Part shown: positions 1 through 7,625 of the stretch, in pieces
Layout of the letters: each line of letters begins with the position of its first letter
Numbering within the stretch: position 1 is the stretch's first letter
Assembly: GCA_026707405.1 (NCBI GenBank)
Contig: JAPOWW010000020.1
Location: 62,001-126,000, forward strand
DNA: 64,000 nt
Direction: 5' to 3'
Source of the DNA: Chloroflexota bacterium
GTDB taxonomy: Bacteria > Chloroflexota > UBA11872 > VXNJ01
Made by a program: the position numbers and the translations under genes
Notes under the pieces: model-generated
Seen by the model: the letters and a program-made list of their open reading frames with translations, nothing else
Told to the model about the DNA's origin: nothing
Database searches by the model: none

Positions 1-121
1 TGATTGCGGGGCCGTAGCCGCCCAGCACCTCGGCCAGCGACTGCATGAGGCTTGCCAGCGGTGATACCACATAGTCATGCCAGCCCGGCAGACTGGGCAT
101 ATCCATGGCCCGGTCTGTCAC
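1..121 (-). CDS. yidC: membrane protein insertase YidC, N-terminal fragment
   Basis: Partial gene running off the left edge; only about the first 40 codons are here. From a GTG at 119-121 the translation contains 'LPGWHDYVVSPLASLMQSL' followed by 'GGYGPAI', the amphipathic start and first membrane segment typical of YidC/OxaA of the short type without a periplasmic domain. YidC inserts and folds inner-membrane proteins. The position downstream of yidD, rnpA and rpmH on the same strand is the classic order rpmH-rnpA-yidD-yidC and supports the call. ATGs at 106 and 100 are alternative starts. Identification leans mainly on gene order, because so little of the protein is visible. Confidence 0.72.
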   Translation of the reverse strand, partial: MTDRAMDMPSLPGWHDYVVSPLASLMQSLAEVLGGYGPAI

Positions 122-142
122 GGGTCCACCGCCAGGCCGGCG

Positions 143-367
143 CTAGTCGTCATCGACTTCGGGCACCGGATCGAAGCCCCCCGGGTGAAACGGGTGGCAC
201 TTGACTATTCGCTTTGTTCCCAGCCAGATCCCGGTAATCAGTCCATGCCGGTCGATCGCTTCGTAGGAATATTGAGAGCACGACGGGTAAAACCGGCAGT
301 TCTGTCCCAGCATTGGCGATATGAAGCGCCGATAGCCGCGAATAGTCAACAGAACCAAGGCGCTCAC
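143..367 (-). CDS. yidD: membrane protein insertion efficiency factor YidD
   Basis: A 74-residue protein with the full YidD signature: an N-terminal amphipathic helix ('[15 protein letters not shown]'), the conserved '[15 protein letters not shown]' block with its paired cysteines, and the '[18 protein letters not shown]' tail. YidD is a small membrane-associated protein that assists YidC-dependent insertion. The GTG start overlaps the rnpA stop in a GTGA arrangement, indicating translational coupling, and yidC follows about 20 bases downstream. Length is normal for the family. Confidence 0.96.
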   Translation of the reverse strand: MSALVLLTIRGYRRFISPMLGQNCRFYPSCSQYSYEAIDRHGLITGIWLGTKRIVKCHPFHPGGFDPVPEVDDD

Positions 368-702
368 TTTCGCGCGTCCGGGCTGCGCCGGATGGCGCGT
401 TGGATAGCCGAGCGGAGCTCCGAGTGAGGTACTTTGGTAGCCCGACTCCGGGCAACGATAACCATGTCGCGCGGCCCGGCGGAGGCCCCTATCTCAAGCC
501 GCCAGGCAGAGCGTATGCGGCGTTTGGCGTGGTTGCGGACCACTGCCCCGCCCAGACGCGAACTCGCCACGACTCCCAGGCGAGACTCTCCCTCAACCCC
601 CGGCGATTGATAGACGATCATCGATTTGAAGTAGCTGACGTTGCGCACCGCGCGCACCCGGCGAAAGTCGCGCTCTTTACGCAAGCGACAGAATTTACTC
701 AA
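364..702 (-). CDS. rnpA: ribonuclease P protein component
   Basis: A 112-residue basic protein. The N-terminus '[13 protein letters not shown]' and the diagnostic RNR-type motif '[15 protein letters not shown]' are RNase P protein signatures, with '[10 protein letters not shown]' as the following strand. It binds the RNase P RNA and helps 5'-tRNA maturation. The start chosen is a TTG at 700-702. Its stop overlaps the GTG of yidD, and rpmH lies 47 bases upstream, so the order rpmH-rnpA-yidD-yidC is intact. The RNR motif reads 'RNHAKRR', slightly different from the usual RNRxKR but conservative. Confidence 0.93.
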   Translation of the reverse strand: MSKFCRLRKERDFRRVRAVRNVSYFKSMIVYQSPGVEGESRLGVVASSRLGGAVVRNHAKRRIRSAWRLEIGASAGPRDMVIVARSRATKVPHSELRSAIQRAIRRSPDARK

Positions 703-749
703 GAAACCCCTCGGAGCGCCCTTGGAAGTGGACGCGAATTGTTCGCTGG

Positions 750-884
750 TTACGCCGTCAGCCGCACGCGGCCCTTGCGGCGGCGGCGGCGAATGATGGC
801 GCGGCCCGACCGCGACGCCATGCGGTGTCGAAATCCGTGGCGCCGCTTCCGCCGCCTGACTTTTGGTTGATATGTGCGCTTCAT
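750..884 (-). CDS. rpmH: 50S ribosomal protein L34
   Basis: A 44-codon gene encoding a very basic protein that begins [18 protein letters not shown] and continues '[15 protein letters not shown]', the canonical L34 sequence. ATG at 882-884, TAA at 750-752. L34 is a structural protein of the large ribosomal subunit. It heads the rpmH-rnpA-yidD-yidC operon. In many bacteria dnaA and the origin lie on the other side of rpmH; here the next gene is a DUF503 protein instead, so no origin is seen. Confidence 0.97.
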   Translation of the reverse strand: MKRTYQPKVRRRKRRHGFRHRMASRSGRAIIRRRRRKGRVRLTA

Positions 885-987
885 CTGCCTGTCTAGTTTA
901 GATCACCCTCGGCGCTGGCTGCGCACTTGACCGATCACCTTCGAATATATCACTGCGCAAAACTACGGGCCAACGTGGAAGCGGGCT

Positions 988-1278
988 TCAAAGGTGAAGC
1001 AGCTCCCGATATTCAGGATGAAACTCCGCCTCCGGGCTGACGCCCGCCATGAAGTCGAGGATTTTGTCCAGCACCGAATCGACGTGCGACCGTTCGTTCG
1101 ATATGTAGGCTACGCCCAGCAGGGCCGTTTCGTGTCGGTCCTGATCGCCTACCTCGGCCACGCTGACCCTGTGCTTCGCCCGAGTCCGCTCGACTGCGCG
1201 GCGAATCACGCGGCGCTTTTCCTTGAGCGACCGGTTACCTCGAAGATTTACGCGAATTGCGAGAACGCCCACCAACAT
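988..1278 (-). CDS. DUF503 / YlxP-like protein
   Basis: A 96-residue protein that begins 'MLVGVLAIRVNLRGNRSLKEKRR', matching the DUF503 pattern (short beta strand, then 'SLKEKR', then a basic helix), with 'SVAEVGDQDRHETALLGVAYIS' matching the central strands. The family is small, of ferredoxin-like fold, and is often found next to rbfA and truB in Firmicutes; its molecular role is unsettled. Here it stands alone between the rpmH operon and the divergent yvcK, so context adds nothing about function. Length is normal. Confidence 0.88.
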   Translation of the reverse strand: MLVGVLAIRVNLRGNRSLKEKRRVIRRAVERTRAKHRVSVAEVGDQDRHETALLGVAYISNERSHVDSVLDKILDFMAGVSPEAEFHPEYRELLHL

Positions 1279-1445
1279 CCGGCCATTCTAATTGCTCCTG
1301 AAAGGCGGCTCCCATCGGCGCTGCCGGTTGTCGGACAAGACGACTGGCCCGCATTGGGCTTCACACGGGGGGTCGGTGGGGCTGGTCGGTCGCAGAGTCC
1401 CGGAACCTGACGGTCCAATCTGACGGAGTTCGCCCACAGCCCATG

Positions 1446-1451
1446 TATAAT
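1446..1451 (+). promoter_or_regulatory. possible -10 box for the yvcK-gap-pgk block
   Basis: A perfect TATAAT in the 245-base gap between the divergent DUF503 gene and yvcK, 72 bases before the yvcK start. The best -35 match upstream (CTGACG at 1420-1425) gives a 20-base spacer, longer than ideal, so the assignment is tentative. The rest of the gap shows no other structure I recognise. Confidence 0.35.
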
Positions 1452-1523
1452 CCACTCCGCCTGTTCCTCGACGGGAGGCGGGGGCTGCGGGCGTAAGCTA
1501 GAAGGAGAGTCGGGGGTCGCCCT

Positions 1524-2846
1524 TTGCAACTACGCACCCGTAAGTGGCTCGCTCTGGGAATAGGCGTCAAGCGCTACATCGCCCTGATCCTCCTCGGTAC
1601 CGTATTGGCGGCGCTCGCGCTCGCCATGTTCCTCGCCTTCGTCTATCGGACGGTGGACGTGCCGGAGACCGCCGGCCCCGTCGTCTACACGGTCACGCTG
1701 CAATTCATACCCCACCCCTGGCGGGAGTTGGGAATAGGACTGGTCGGCGTGGCCATCGCGGCGTTGAGCACGTTTTGGCTCTTCAAGTCTGTTCTCAGCG
1801 TGGTCATTGCGCCGGGTGAGGACGTCGCCGAAATTCTCTATCGCGGCAGGAGGCTGCGCCGTGGTCCTCGGACGGTCGGAATCGGCGGCGGCACGGGCAT
1901 GGGCACATTGCTTCGCGGCCTCAAGGAGCACACGTCCAACCTCACGGCGGTCGTTACGGTGGCCGACGACGGCGGCAGCTCCGGTCGGCTTCGTCGCGAC
2001 ATGGGCCTGGTCGCGCCGGGCGACATCAGAAGCTGCCTGACCGCGCTGGCCGACTCCGAGGCCCTGATGACCAAGCTCGTGGACTACCGGTTCGAAGAGG
2101 GCCTCGAGATCCAGGGACACAGCCTCGGAAACCTGCTGCTCGCCGCCCTGCAAGACATCGAGGGTGGACTCGACCCAGGCATCGACGGACTAAGCCGCGT
2201 CTTGCGAATACGCGGCAACATCGCCCCGTCCACCATGTCCAACGTAAATCTTGCCGCCGAACTCCAAGATGGTCGGGTGGTCGTGGGCGAGTCCCGAATC
2301 TCCAGCAGAGGACGCATTCGCAGGGTCTTTCTCGTGCCCCGAAAAGTCGCCGCCAATGACGATGCGGTTGCGGCGATCCTCGCGGCCGATTTGATCGTCA
2401 TCGGTCCAGGCAGCGTCTACACGAGCATCGTCCCGAATCTTCTAGTAAACGAAATCACCGCCGCGATCAGGGCTTCGGACGCCGTAAAGATCTTTGTGTG
2501 CAACGTCGCTACGGAACCTGGCGAGACCGACGACTTCAGCGTCCGGCAGCATATAGACGTAGTCGAGCAGCACGCGGGCCGGGGAACGTTCGACCATCTG
2601 CTGGTCAACAGCCGCACCGCCCTCGATTTTGCGGACGGTCCTCCGCCGCACCTCCTGCGCATGTCCGAAGCTGAACGGCGCGAAGTCCGAAGGGAGGGCA
2701 TCGACCTGACCGTCGCGGACGTGATCGACGAAGAGCGCCCCATGCACCACAATTCGGAAAGGCTCGCTCAGTCCATATTGGACATATATAGAACGGCGAG
2801 TTCCCTTGGCTCCAGATCGAGGGCAAGAGCGGTAACGCAGACTTAG
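1524..2846 (+). CDS. yvcK: membrane-anchored YvcK/CofD-like gluconeogenesis factor
   Basis: A 440-residue protein of the YvcK family (GluconeoFactor, CofD-like fold). The nucleotide-binding start 'GIGGGTGMGTLLRGL' lies at about residue 119, followed by 'VVTVADDGGSSGRLRRD' and 'APGDIRSCLTALAD', all hallmarks. YvcK binds UDP-sugars and is needed for growth on gluconeogenic carbon and for normal wall synthesis in Gram-positives. Unlike the roughly 320-residue B. subtilis protein, this one has two N-terminal membrane segments (about 17-40 and 68-94), so it should be tethered to the inner face of the membrane. TTG start with an AAGGAG-type site at 1502-1507, rather far upstream. gap and pgk follow on the same strand, which fits a carbon-flux role. 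whiA and rapZ, frequent neighbours elsewhere, are absent. Confidence 0.9.
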   Translation: MQLRTRKWLALGIGVKRYIALILLGTVLAALALAMFLAFVYRTVDVPETAGPVVYTVTLQFIPHPWRELGIGLVGVAIAALSTFWLFKSVLSVVIAPGEDVAEILYRGRRLRRGPRTVGIGGGTGMGTLLRGLKEHTSNLTAVVTVADDGGSSGRLRRDMGLVAPGDIRSCLTALADSEALMTKLVDYRFEEGLEIQGHSLGNLLLAALQDIEGGLDPGIDGLSRVLRIRGNIAPSTMSNVNLAAELQDGRVVVGESRISSRGRIRRVFLVPRKVAANDDAVAAILAADLIVIGPGSVYTSIVPNLLVNEITAAIRASDAVKIFVCNVATEPGETDDFSVRQHIDVVEQHAGRGTFDHLLVNSRTALDFADGPPPHLLRMSEAERREVRREGIDLTVADVIDEERPMHHNSERLAQSILDIYRTASSLGSRSRARAVTQT

Positions 2847-2969
2847 ACTTGAGCCTCCCGCGCCCGGCGGGGATGCGCGGCCTATCGCTTACACTGAAAG
2901 CGTTTTCCTTATCGATAGGTGAGTTCGTCCGGCTGGCGCGCGTCGCAAGTCTGGGGAGGAGTAGAGCGA

Positions 2970-3989
2970 TTGAAAACGGCAATCAACGGCTTTGGTCGAA
3001 TAGGCAGGATCACGTTGCGCACGCTGCTGCGCCGTCAACCCGATATCGACGTTATCGCCGTTAACGACCTCGCCGACCCGGCCACCAACGCGCACCTTTT
3101 CAAGTACGACACCAACTACGGACGGTTCGATGGATCAGTGACGATGAGCGGAGACTCGATGTCCATCGACGACCGCTCTATCGCCGTATTCTCGGAACGG
3201 GACTGGACGGCGCTCGATTGGGGCGGCCTTGGCGTCGATCTCGTGATCGAAAGCACCGGCGTGGGCAGCAAGCGCGAGATGGCCGCCAAGCACCTTGAGG
3301 CCGGAGCCAGGAAGGTGCTTATATCCGCGCCTTCCACCGACGCCGACGTGATGGTCGTTCTTGGAGTCAACCACGACCACTACGATCCGGAAAAGCATCA
3401 CATCATTTCCAACGCTTCTTGTACCACCAACGGCCTGGCCCCGCCCGTAAAGGTGATTCACGACAGGTTCGGAATCGTCAAAGGTCAAATGACGACCGTG
3501 CATTCCTACACGAACACGCAGAGCCTGCTTGACCTCGAAAGTCCCGACCTGCGCGACGCGAGAGCCGCGTCTTTGAACATCGTTCCCGCCTCCACCGGCG
3601 CCGCCCGCGCCATAGGCGTCGTGATTCCCGAGCTCAACGGCAAGCTCGACGGCGCGTCGTATCGGGTCCCCACTCCTACCGTTTCCATAGTCGAGTTCGT
3701 CGTGCTGCTCGACCAATCGACGACCCCCGCGGACATCAACGACGCGCTCCGCGAGGCCGCCGCCGGGCCGATGAAGGGAATCCTCGACGTTTCGGACGAG
3801 CCGCTCGTATCGATGGACCTCAAATCCGACGAGCACTCCTCCATCGTCGACAGCGCCAGCACGATGGTCGTCGACGGCAACCTGGCTAAAGTCGCGGCCT
3901 GGTACGACAACGAATGGGGTTATTCATGCAGGCTCGCCGACATGGCCGCCTACGTCTTGCAGGAGACCGCCTCGCCCGTCACGGCGTAG
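2970..3989 (+). CDS. gap: glyceraldehyde-3-phosphate dehydrogenase, type I
   Basis: Catalyses NAD(P)-dependent oxidative phosphorylation of glyceraldehyde 3-phosphate. The Rossmann start 'KTAINGFGRIGRITLRTLL' and active-site 'SNASCTTNGLAP' (nucleophile Cys about 151) are intact, as are 'ASTGAARAIG' and the C-terminal 'WYDNEWGYSCRLADM'. I chose the TTG at 2970-2972 because GGGGAGGA sits 9 bases upstream and the protein then starts exactly at the family N-terminus; an in-frame upstream TTG-type start at 2919 would add 17 non-homologous residues. The resulting length of 339 is typical. The gene sits between yvcK and pgk, giving a glycolysis/gluconeogenesis unit. Confidence 0.96.
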   Translation: MKTAINGFGRIGRITLRTLLRRQPDIDVIAVNDLADPATNAHLFKYDTNYGRFDGSVTMSGDSMSIDDRSIAVFSERDWTALDWGGLGVDLVIESTGVGSKREMAAKHLEAGARKVLISAPSTDADVMVVLGVNHDHYDPEKHHIISNASCTTNGLAPPVKVIHDRFGIVKGQMTTVHSYTNTQSLLDLESPDLRDARAASLNIVPASTGAARAIGVVIPELNGKLDGASYRVPTPTVSIVEFVVLLDQSTTPADINDALREAAAGPMKGILDVSDEPLVSMDLKSDEHSSIVDSASTMVVDGNLAKVAAWYDNEWGYSCRLADMAAYVLQETASPVTA

Positions 3990-4035
3990 CCGCTGCGATT
4001 AGAACCAGTTTCGGGCAGGACGCCGTATAGCCTCC

Positions 4036-5208
4036 ATGAACGACTTGAGGAAGGCCGCCGTCGACCGCAAGGTCGTCGCCGTGCGCGTCGACCTCAACGT
4101 TCCGACCGACGACCGCGGTCGCATAACCGACGACACCCGCATCGTCGCGGCGCTGCCGACCATCAACCACCTGAGGCGGTCTGGGGCCAAGGTGCTGCTG
4201 ATCTCACACTTCGGGCGGCCAAAAGGCCGCCCCGATCCGTCGATGTCGCTTGAGCCCGTCGCCCGTGCGCTCGAAGGCTATCTCGACGACCCAGTCGCGT
4301 TTGCCGGCGATTGCATTGGACCGGCCGTCGAGGAGACGGTCGCAAACATCGATTACGGCGAGGTTGCGCTGCTTGAGAATGTTCGTTTTCATCCTGGCGA
4401 AACGGGCAACGCCCCGGATTTCGCGCGGGCGCTTGCTGAGCCTGCCGAAAAATTCGTCAACGACGCCTTCGGCGCGGCGCACAGGAGCCACGCGTCGGTC
4501 GTAGGGCTGGCGCGGCTGCTGCCGTCCTATGCCGGCTTCCTGCTCGCAAGCGAGATCGCCGCGTTGGAGAGAGTCCTGAACAATCCCGAAAGACCGCTCG
4601 CGGCGCTGGTCGGCGGCGCCAAGATCTCGTCCAAGATCGGCGTCCTCCGCAATCTGGTCGAAAGGGTCGACATGCTCCTGCTGGGCGGCGGGATGGCGAA
4701 CACGTTCCTGGCCGCCAACGGTCTGGACATGCAAGCCTCGCTCGTCGAGTCCAGCCATCTGAACGATGCGAGCGAGATACAGAGAAGGGCCCGCGAATCC
4801 GGCTGCGAGATCGTGCTGCCCACCGACGGCGTTATGGCGTCAGGCCTGGCCGCCGGAGCGGAGACCGTCGTGGTGGCCGTCGACCAGGTCCCGGAGGGCT
4901 GGACCATGCTCGACATCGGCCCGGCTACCGAGCGCCTGTTCCACGACCGTCTTCGGCTCGCCAGGACAATCGTATGGAACGGGCCGATGGGCATGTTTGA
5001 AGACCGCCGCTTCGCCCGCGGCACCGAGCGGATCGCCAGGGGGGTGGCCGCTTCGGGAGCTTACAGCATGATCGGCGGCGGCGACTCCGTGGCCGCCGTC
5101 AAGCTGCTCGGCATCGAGTCCGAGTTCGACCACATCTCCACCGGCGGCGGCGCTTCGCTGGAGATGCTGGAGGGCAAGACCCTGCCCGGCATCGCCGCTT
5201 TGGGCTGA
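4036..5208 (+). CDS. pgk: phosphoglycerate kinase
   Basis: A 390-residue monomeric kinase that interconverts 1,3-bisphosphoglycerate and 3-phosphoglycerate with ADP/ATP. Diagnostic blocks seen: 'VAVRVDLNVPTDDRGRITD' (substrate loop), 'ISHFGRPKG', 'LLENVRFHPGE', 'FVNDAFGAAHRSHAS', 'LVGGAKISSKIGVL' and the nucleotide-binding 'MIGGGDSVAAVK'. It follows gap by 46 bases with no strong Shine-Dalgarno, which suggests cotranscription. It ends in TGA, showing that TGA is a normal stop in this genome. A stable GC hairpin starts 8 bases after the stop. Confidence 0.97.
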   Translation: MNDLRKAAVDRKVVAVRVDLNVPTDDRGRITDDTRIVAALPTINHLRRSGAKVLLISHFGRPKGRPDPSMSLEPVARALEGYLDDPVAFAGDCIGPAVEETVANIDYGEVALLENVRFHPGETGNAPDFARALAEPAEKFVNDAFGAAHRSHASVVGLARLLPSYAGFLLASEIAALERVLNNPERPLAALVGGAKISSKIGVLRNLVERVDMLLLGGGMANTFLAANGLDMQASLVESSHLNDASEIQRRARESGCEIVLPTDGVMASGLAAGAETVVVAVDQVPEGWTMLDIGPATERLFHDRLRLARTIVWNGPMGMFEDRRFARGTERIARGVAASGAYSMIGGGDSVAAVKLLGIESEFDHISTGGGASLEMLEGKTLPGIAALG

Positions 5209-5216
5209 TGACAATC

Positions 5217-5238
5217 CCCTCTCCCTTGAGGGAGAGGG
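5217..5238. repeat. extragenic palindrome, copy 1
   Basis: CCCTCTCCC-TTGA-GGGAGAGGG, a perfect 9-bp stem with a 4-base loop, followed by a G-rich tail (TTTGGGAGGGGGTGGGGGTGGGG). The same stem occurs at 15642-15664 and 51299-51321, always between genes and in the same orientation. After pgk it could act as a transcription end, but it lacks a U-tract. Confidence 0.8.
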
Positions 5239-5337
5239 TTTGGGAGGGGGTGGGGGTGGGGTTTCTTTCAGACGCTGTCGCCCACCCGGCGACGCTGGAG
5301 TTGGTTCCCCGACAACAGCTCCTCAGGGCGGCTGCGG

Positions 5338-6153
5338 TTAACCCTCCAGGGCTTCGACGATTGCTTCTTCGAGTTCGAAGCTCGGCGCGGGACCTATCCA
5401 GTTCCGGACTATCTCGAGGTTGCCCGTCACTACCGCGAACGCCGGATGGGAAGTGACCCGGAACCTCTGCCGAACCTCGTTCAGGCTCCGGTCATCGTAA
5501 TCCAGGATCAGAAACTGAACCTGCCCCTGGTACTTGTCCATAAGCCCGCGCACGACGGGACGCATTCCGCCACAGCTTGGTCACCAGATGGCATCGGATA
5601 CGAGCAGGATGGGGTATCCCGACGCGAGCACCGCGTCGATTCGCGCCGCGTCCGCGGCGTATCTGTCATAGATCGACTGCTCGTCTTGCGGGTCGTAAGG
5701 CTCGACCGGCGGCAGCTCGACTGTCGCTGCGGTCGGCTCCGGTGCGGGAGTGGCGGTCGGCTCGGGCGCCGCCGTCGGAGTAGCTGTGGGTTCGGGCACT
5801 GGCGTTGCCGTAGCCGGGGGCTGGGTCGCGGCGGTCGTGGCCGTCGGGGTCGCGGGCGGTTGCGTAGCTTCCGGTGTTGCGGCTGGCTGCGGCGTGTTGG
5901 TCGGAGCCGGGGTCGCCGTCGCCGGAGGCTCGGTTGCAACGGCCGTCGGCGCGGCGGTAGTCGGGGTATTGGTCGCCTGAGGCTGCGCGACCTGCTGGAC
6001 CTGCGGGGCGGGCTCCTCGTCGCCGCACGCCGCCAGACCTATCGCCAGCGCCGTCCCGATTGCCAGGCCGATAAACGAACGCCGCGTCACCGAGCCCCGC
6101 ACGCTCGCGCCGGGCCGTCCGTCTGTGTTCAATGCAGTTTGCTCGCTCATCAT
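5338..6153 (-). CDS. candidate selenocysteine-containing lipoprotein thioredoxin (in-frame TGA at 5581-5583)
   Basis: Read through the TGA, this is a 271-residue exported thioredoxin-fold protein. Residues 1-43 hold a twin-arginine signal ('TRRSFIGLAIG') and a lipobox ending 'GLAAC' (Cys43). About 130 residues of Pro/Thr/Ala/Glu-rich linker follow, then a thioredoxin domain from about residue 175: strand 'YPILLVSDAIW', then TGA-Pro-Ser-Cys where thioredoxins have W-C-x-x-C, then 'GGMRPVVRGLMDKYQGQVQFL', a D-x-D turn ('DYDD') and a cis-Pro loop 'VTSHPAFAVV'. Frame is continuous across the TGA, which encodes position 191; the resolving Cys is 194. Taken literally the gene would end in the middle of the active site. 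Selenocysteine in UxxC is well known in redox proteins. Start ATG at 6151-6153, or the adjacent ATG at 6148-6150. The rival explanation is a Cys codon mutated or misread as TGA. Confidence 0.82.
5545..5559 (-). promoter_or_regulatory. possible bacterial SECIS hairpin downstream of the TGA
   Basis: On the minus strand, 21 bases after the TGA, CCCGT pairs with GCGGG (last pair U-G) around a 5-base loop CGTGC with a G at its second position. The loop begins about 26 bases after the TGA. Known bacterial SECIS elements lie roughly 16-37 bases downstream with a G early in the loop, so spacing and loop fit; the stem is short, which keeps confidence low. Confidence 0.35.
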
Positions 6154-6506
6154 CTGCTGATACGAAACTCGGCGGTCAGCGGTTTTCCAGTCGACCGCCA
6201 AGTCCAACCCGAAGCCTCTACAAGAAAGACTATACACAGGAACCCAGGGCTATGTGCCGACGGCGCCGCTTCACAGCGTGTCTGGCCCATACTCGCCCCG
6301 GTCGCCGCAGGCCCGGTCGTTGATTTCAGGCATCAGTCTCTGACCTCGCCGAAGCGGCTAAAACGCCCGGACCCGCCAAGGTCCTGACCTCGCTGCACGA
6401 AGCGCACGTTGACCTCGCTCGCCGCCGTATCTAGCATCGAATCAGGCGCAGCTCAGGCGCGTCTCCGCCTGATGGGCGCCCTGACGAGTACTGATTAAAG
6501 GCGTAA
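6154..6506. other. 353-base divergent intergenic region
   Basis: Lies between the selenoprotein candidate (minus) and the decarboxylase (plus), so it should hold promoters for both. No convincing -35/-10 pair is visible. The one structure seen is an inverted repeat ATCAGGCG (6441-6448) / CGCCTGAT (6466-6473) with a 17-base loop, ending 33 bases before the decarboxylase ATG. The phrase CTGACCTCG occurs twice (about 6340 and 6386). No gene or RNA is recognised. Confidence 0.45.
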
Positions 6507-7625
6507 ATGAGCCAGACCGACATCGACGAGCGCATCCGGGCCGTTCTCTCCGAGTTCAAGCTGCTCAGCCCGTTCGCGGCGGGCTACCCGGTCAACCAGA
6601 GCTTCGACTACTCCGAGCTGTACCCTCTCCTGGCCTTCAGCGCCAACAACGTCGGCGATCCCTTCCGCCACTCGCGCTACCAGTCCAACACTCACGAGAC
6701 CGAGCGCGAGGTCGTGCTCGCCATGGCGAAGCTGGCGCGCCTGCCTGCCGAGGAGGCCTGGGGCTATGTCACCTCCGGCGGCACCGAGGGCAATATGTAC
6801 GGCATATACGTGGGCCGCGAGATGCTGGGAGACCCGGTCGCCTACTTCTCCGAGGACACGCACTACTCCGTCCGTAAGATCCTGCACGTCCTGAACGTCC
6901 GCAACTTCATGATCCGCAGCCTGGACAACGGCGAGATCGACTACGACGACCTGCGGGAGTCCATCCGCAGCAACAGCCAAGCCCCGGCGCTCGTCATCGC
7001 CAATATCGGCACGACGATGAAGGGAGCCGTGGACGACCTCGACCGCATCCGCGCGATTATCGACGAGACTGCCCCGCCCCGCGCCTACATCCACGCCGAC
7101 GCCGCGCTCAGCGGCATGATCCTGCCGTTCGTCGACGACCCGCAGCCGTTCGGTTTCGATAGCGGCATCGACAGCTTCGCGGTCTCCGGCCACAAGCTGA
7201 TCGGTTCCCCGCTGCCCTGCGGCGTTGTTCTCACCAGGAAGGCGTACACTGCGCGGATTGGCCGCGCTATCGAATACGTCGGCGTGCTGGATACGACGCT
7301 GTCGGGCTCCCGCAGCGCCTTCGCGCCGATGATCATCTGGTACGGGCTGACCAGGCACGGCGCCGACGGCTTCCGGCAAGTCGTGGCCAATATGCTGGAT
7401 ACCGCCGAGTACGCCGTGCGACAGTTCAACGCCAACGGCATCCCCGCCTGGCGGGCCGAAAACAGCCCGATCGTCGTCTTCCCTCGCCCCTCGCCCTACG
7501 TGCTGTTTCAATGGCAGTTGGCGCCGCTGGGAGACATCGCCCACCTGATCACCATGCCACACGTGACCCGCGAGATCATCGACGAGGTGGTTGCCGACTG
7601 CCTCGAATGGCCGCCGGTGAAGTAG
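6507..7625 (+). CDS. PLP-dependent amino acid decarboxylase, histidine decarboxylase-like
   Basis: A 372-residue group II PLP decarboxylase. 'SGGTEGNMYGIYVGRE' (about 90-105) forms the phosphate-binding part, 'DTHYSVRKILHVLN' the ring-stacking His region, 'IHADAALSGMILPF' contains the Asp that contacts the pyridine nitrogen, and 'VSGHKLIGSPLPCGVV' carries the Schiff-base Lys230. The 'SGHK.IG.P.PCGV' form and the N-terminal 'YPVNQSFDYSELYPLLAF' resemble bacterial PLP-type histidine decarboxylases and plant serine decarboxylases more than the glutamate or aromatic enzymes. It probably makes histamine or a related amine, but the substrate cannot be fixed from sequence. The following ACT-domain gene overlaps or abuts it, suggesting an amino-acid-sensing partner. 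Confidence 0.83.
   Translation: MSQTDIDERIRAVLSEFKLLSPFAAGYPVNQSFDYSELYPLLAFSANNVGDPFRHSRYQSNTHETEREVVLAMAKLARLPAEEAWGYVTSGGTEGNMYGIYVGREMLGDPVAYFSEDTHYSVRKILHVLNVRNFMIRSLDNGEIDYDDLRESIRSNSQAPALVIANIGTTMKGAVDDLDRIRAIIDETAPPRAYIHADAALSGMILPFVDDPQPFGFDSGIDSFAVSGHKLIGSPLPCGVVLTRKAYTARIGRAIEYVGVLDTTLSGSRSAFAPMIIWYGLTRHGADGFRQVVANMLDTAEYAVRQFNANGIPAWRAENSPIVVFPRPSPYVLFQWQLAPLGDIAHLITMPHVTREIIDEVVADCLEWPPVK

Noticed and set aside
702-1278. Possible replication origin near rpmH
   Set aside because: No dnaA, gidA/mnmG or cluster of DnaA boxes is visible, and a DUF503 gene occupies the position.
5581-5583. TGA read as a genome-wide reassigned codon (Gly or Trp)
   Set aside because: Many genes in the window end at TGA with normal C-termini (pgk, rnpA, carA), so the code is standard and the event is local.
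5446-6387. Long plus-strand open frame (313 codons) opposite the thioredoxin-like gene
   Set aside because: It is the complement of the Pro/Thr-rich linker and reads as an Arg/Gly-rich low-complexity sequence. The minus strand has a signal peptide and a thioredoxin fold.
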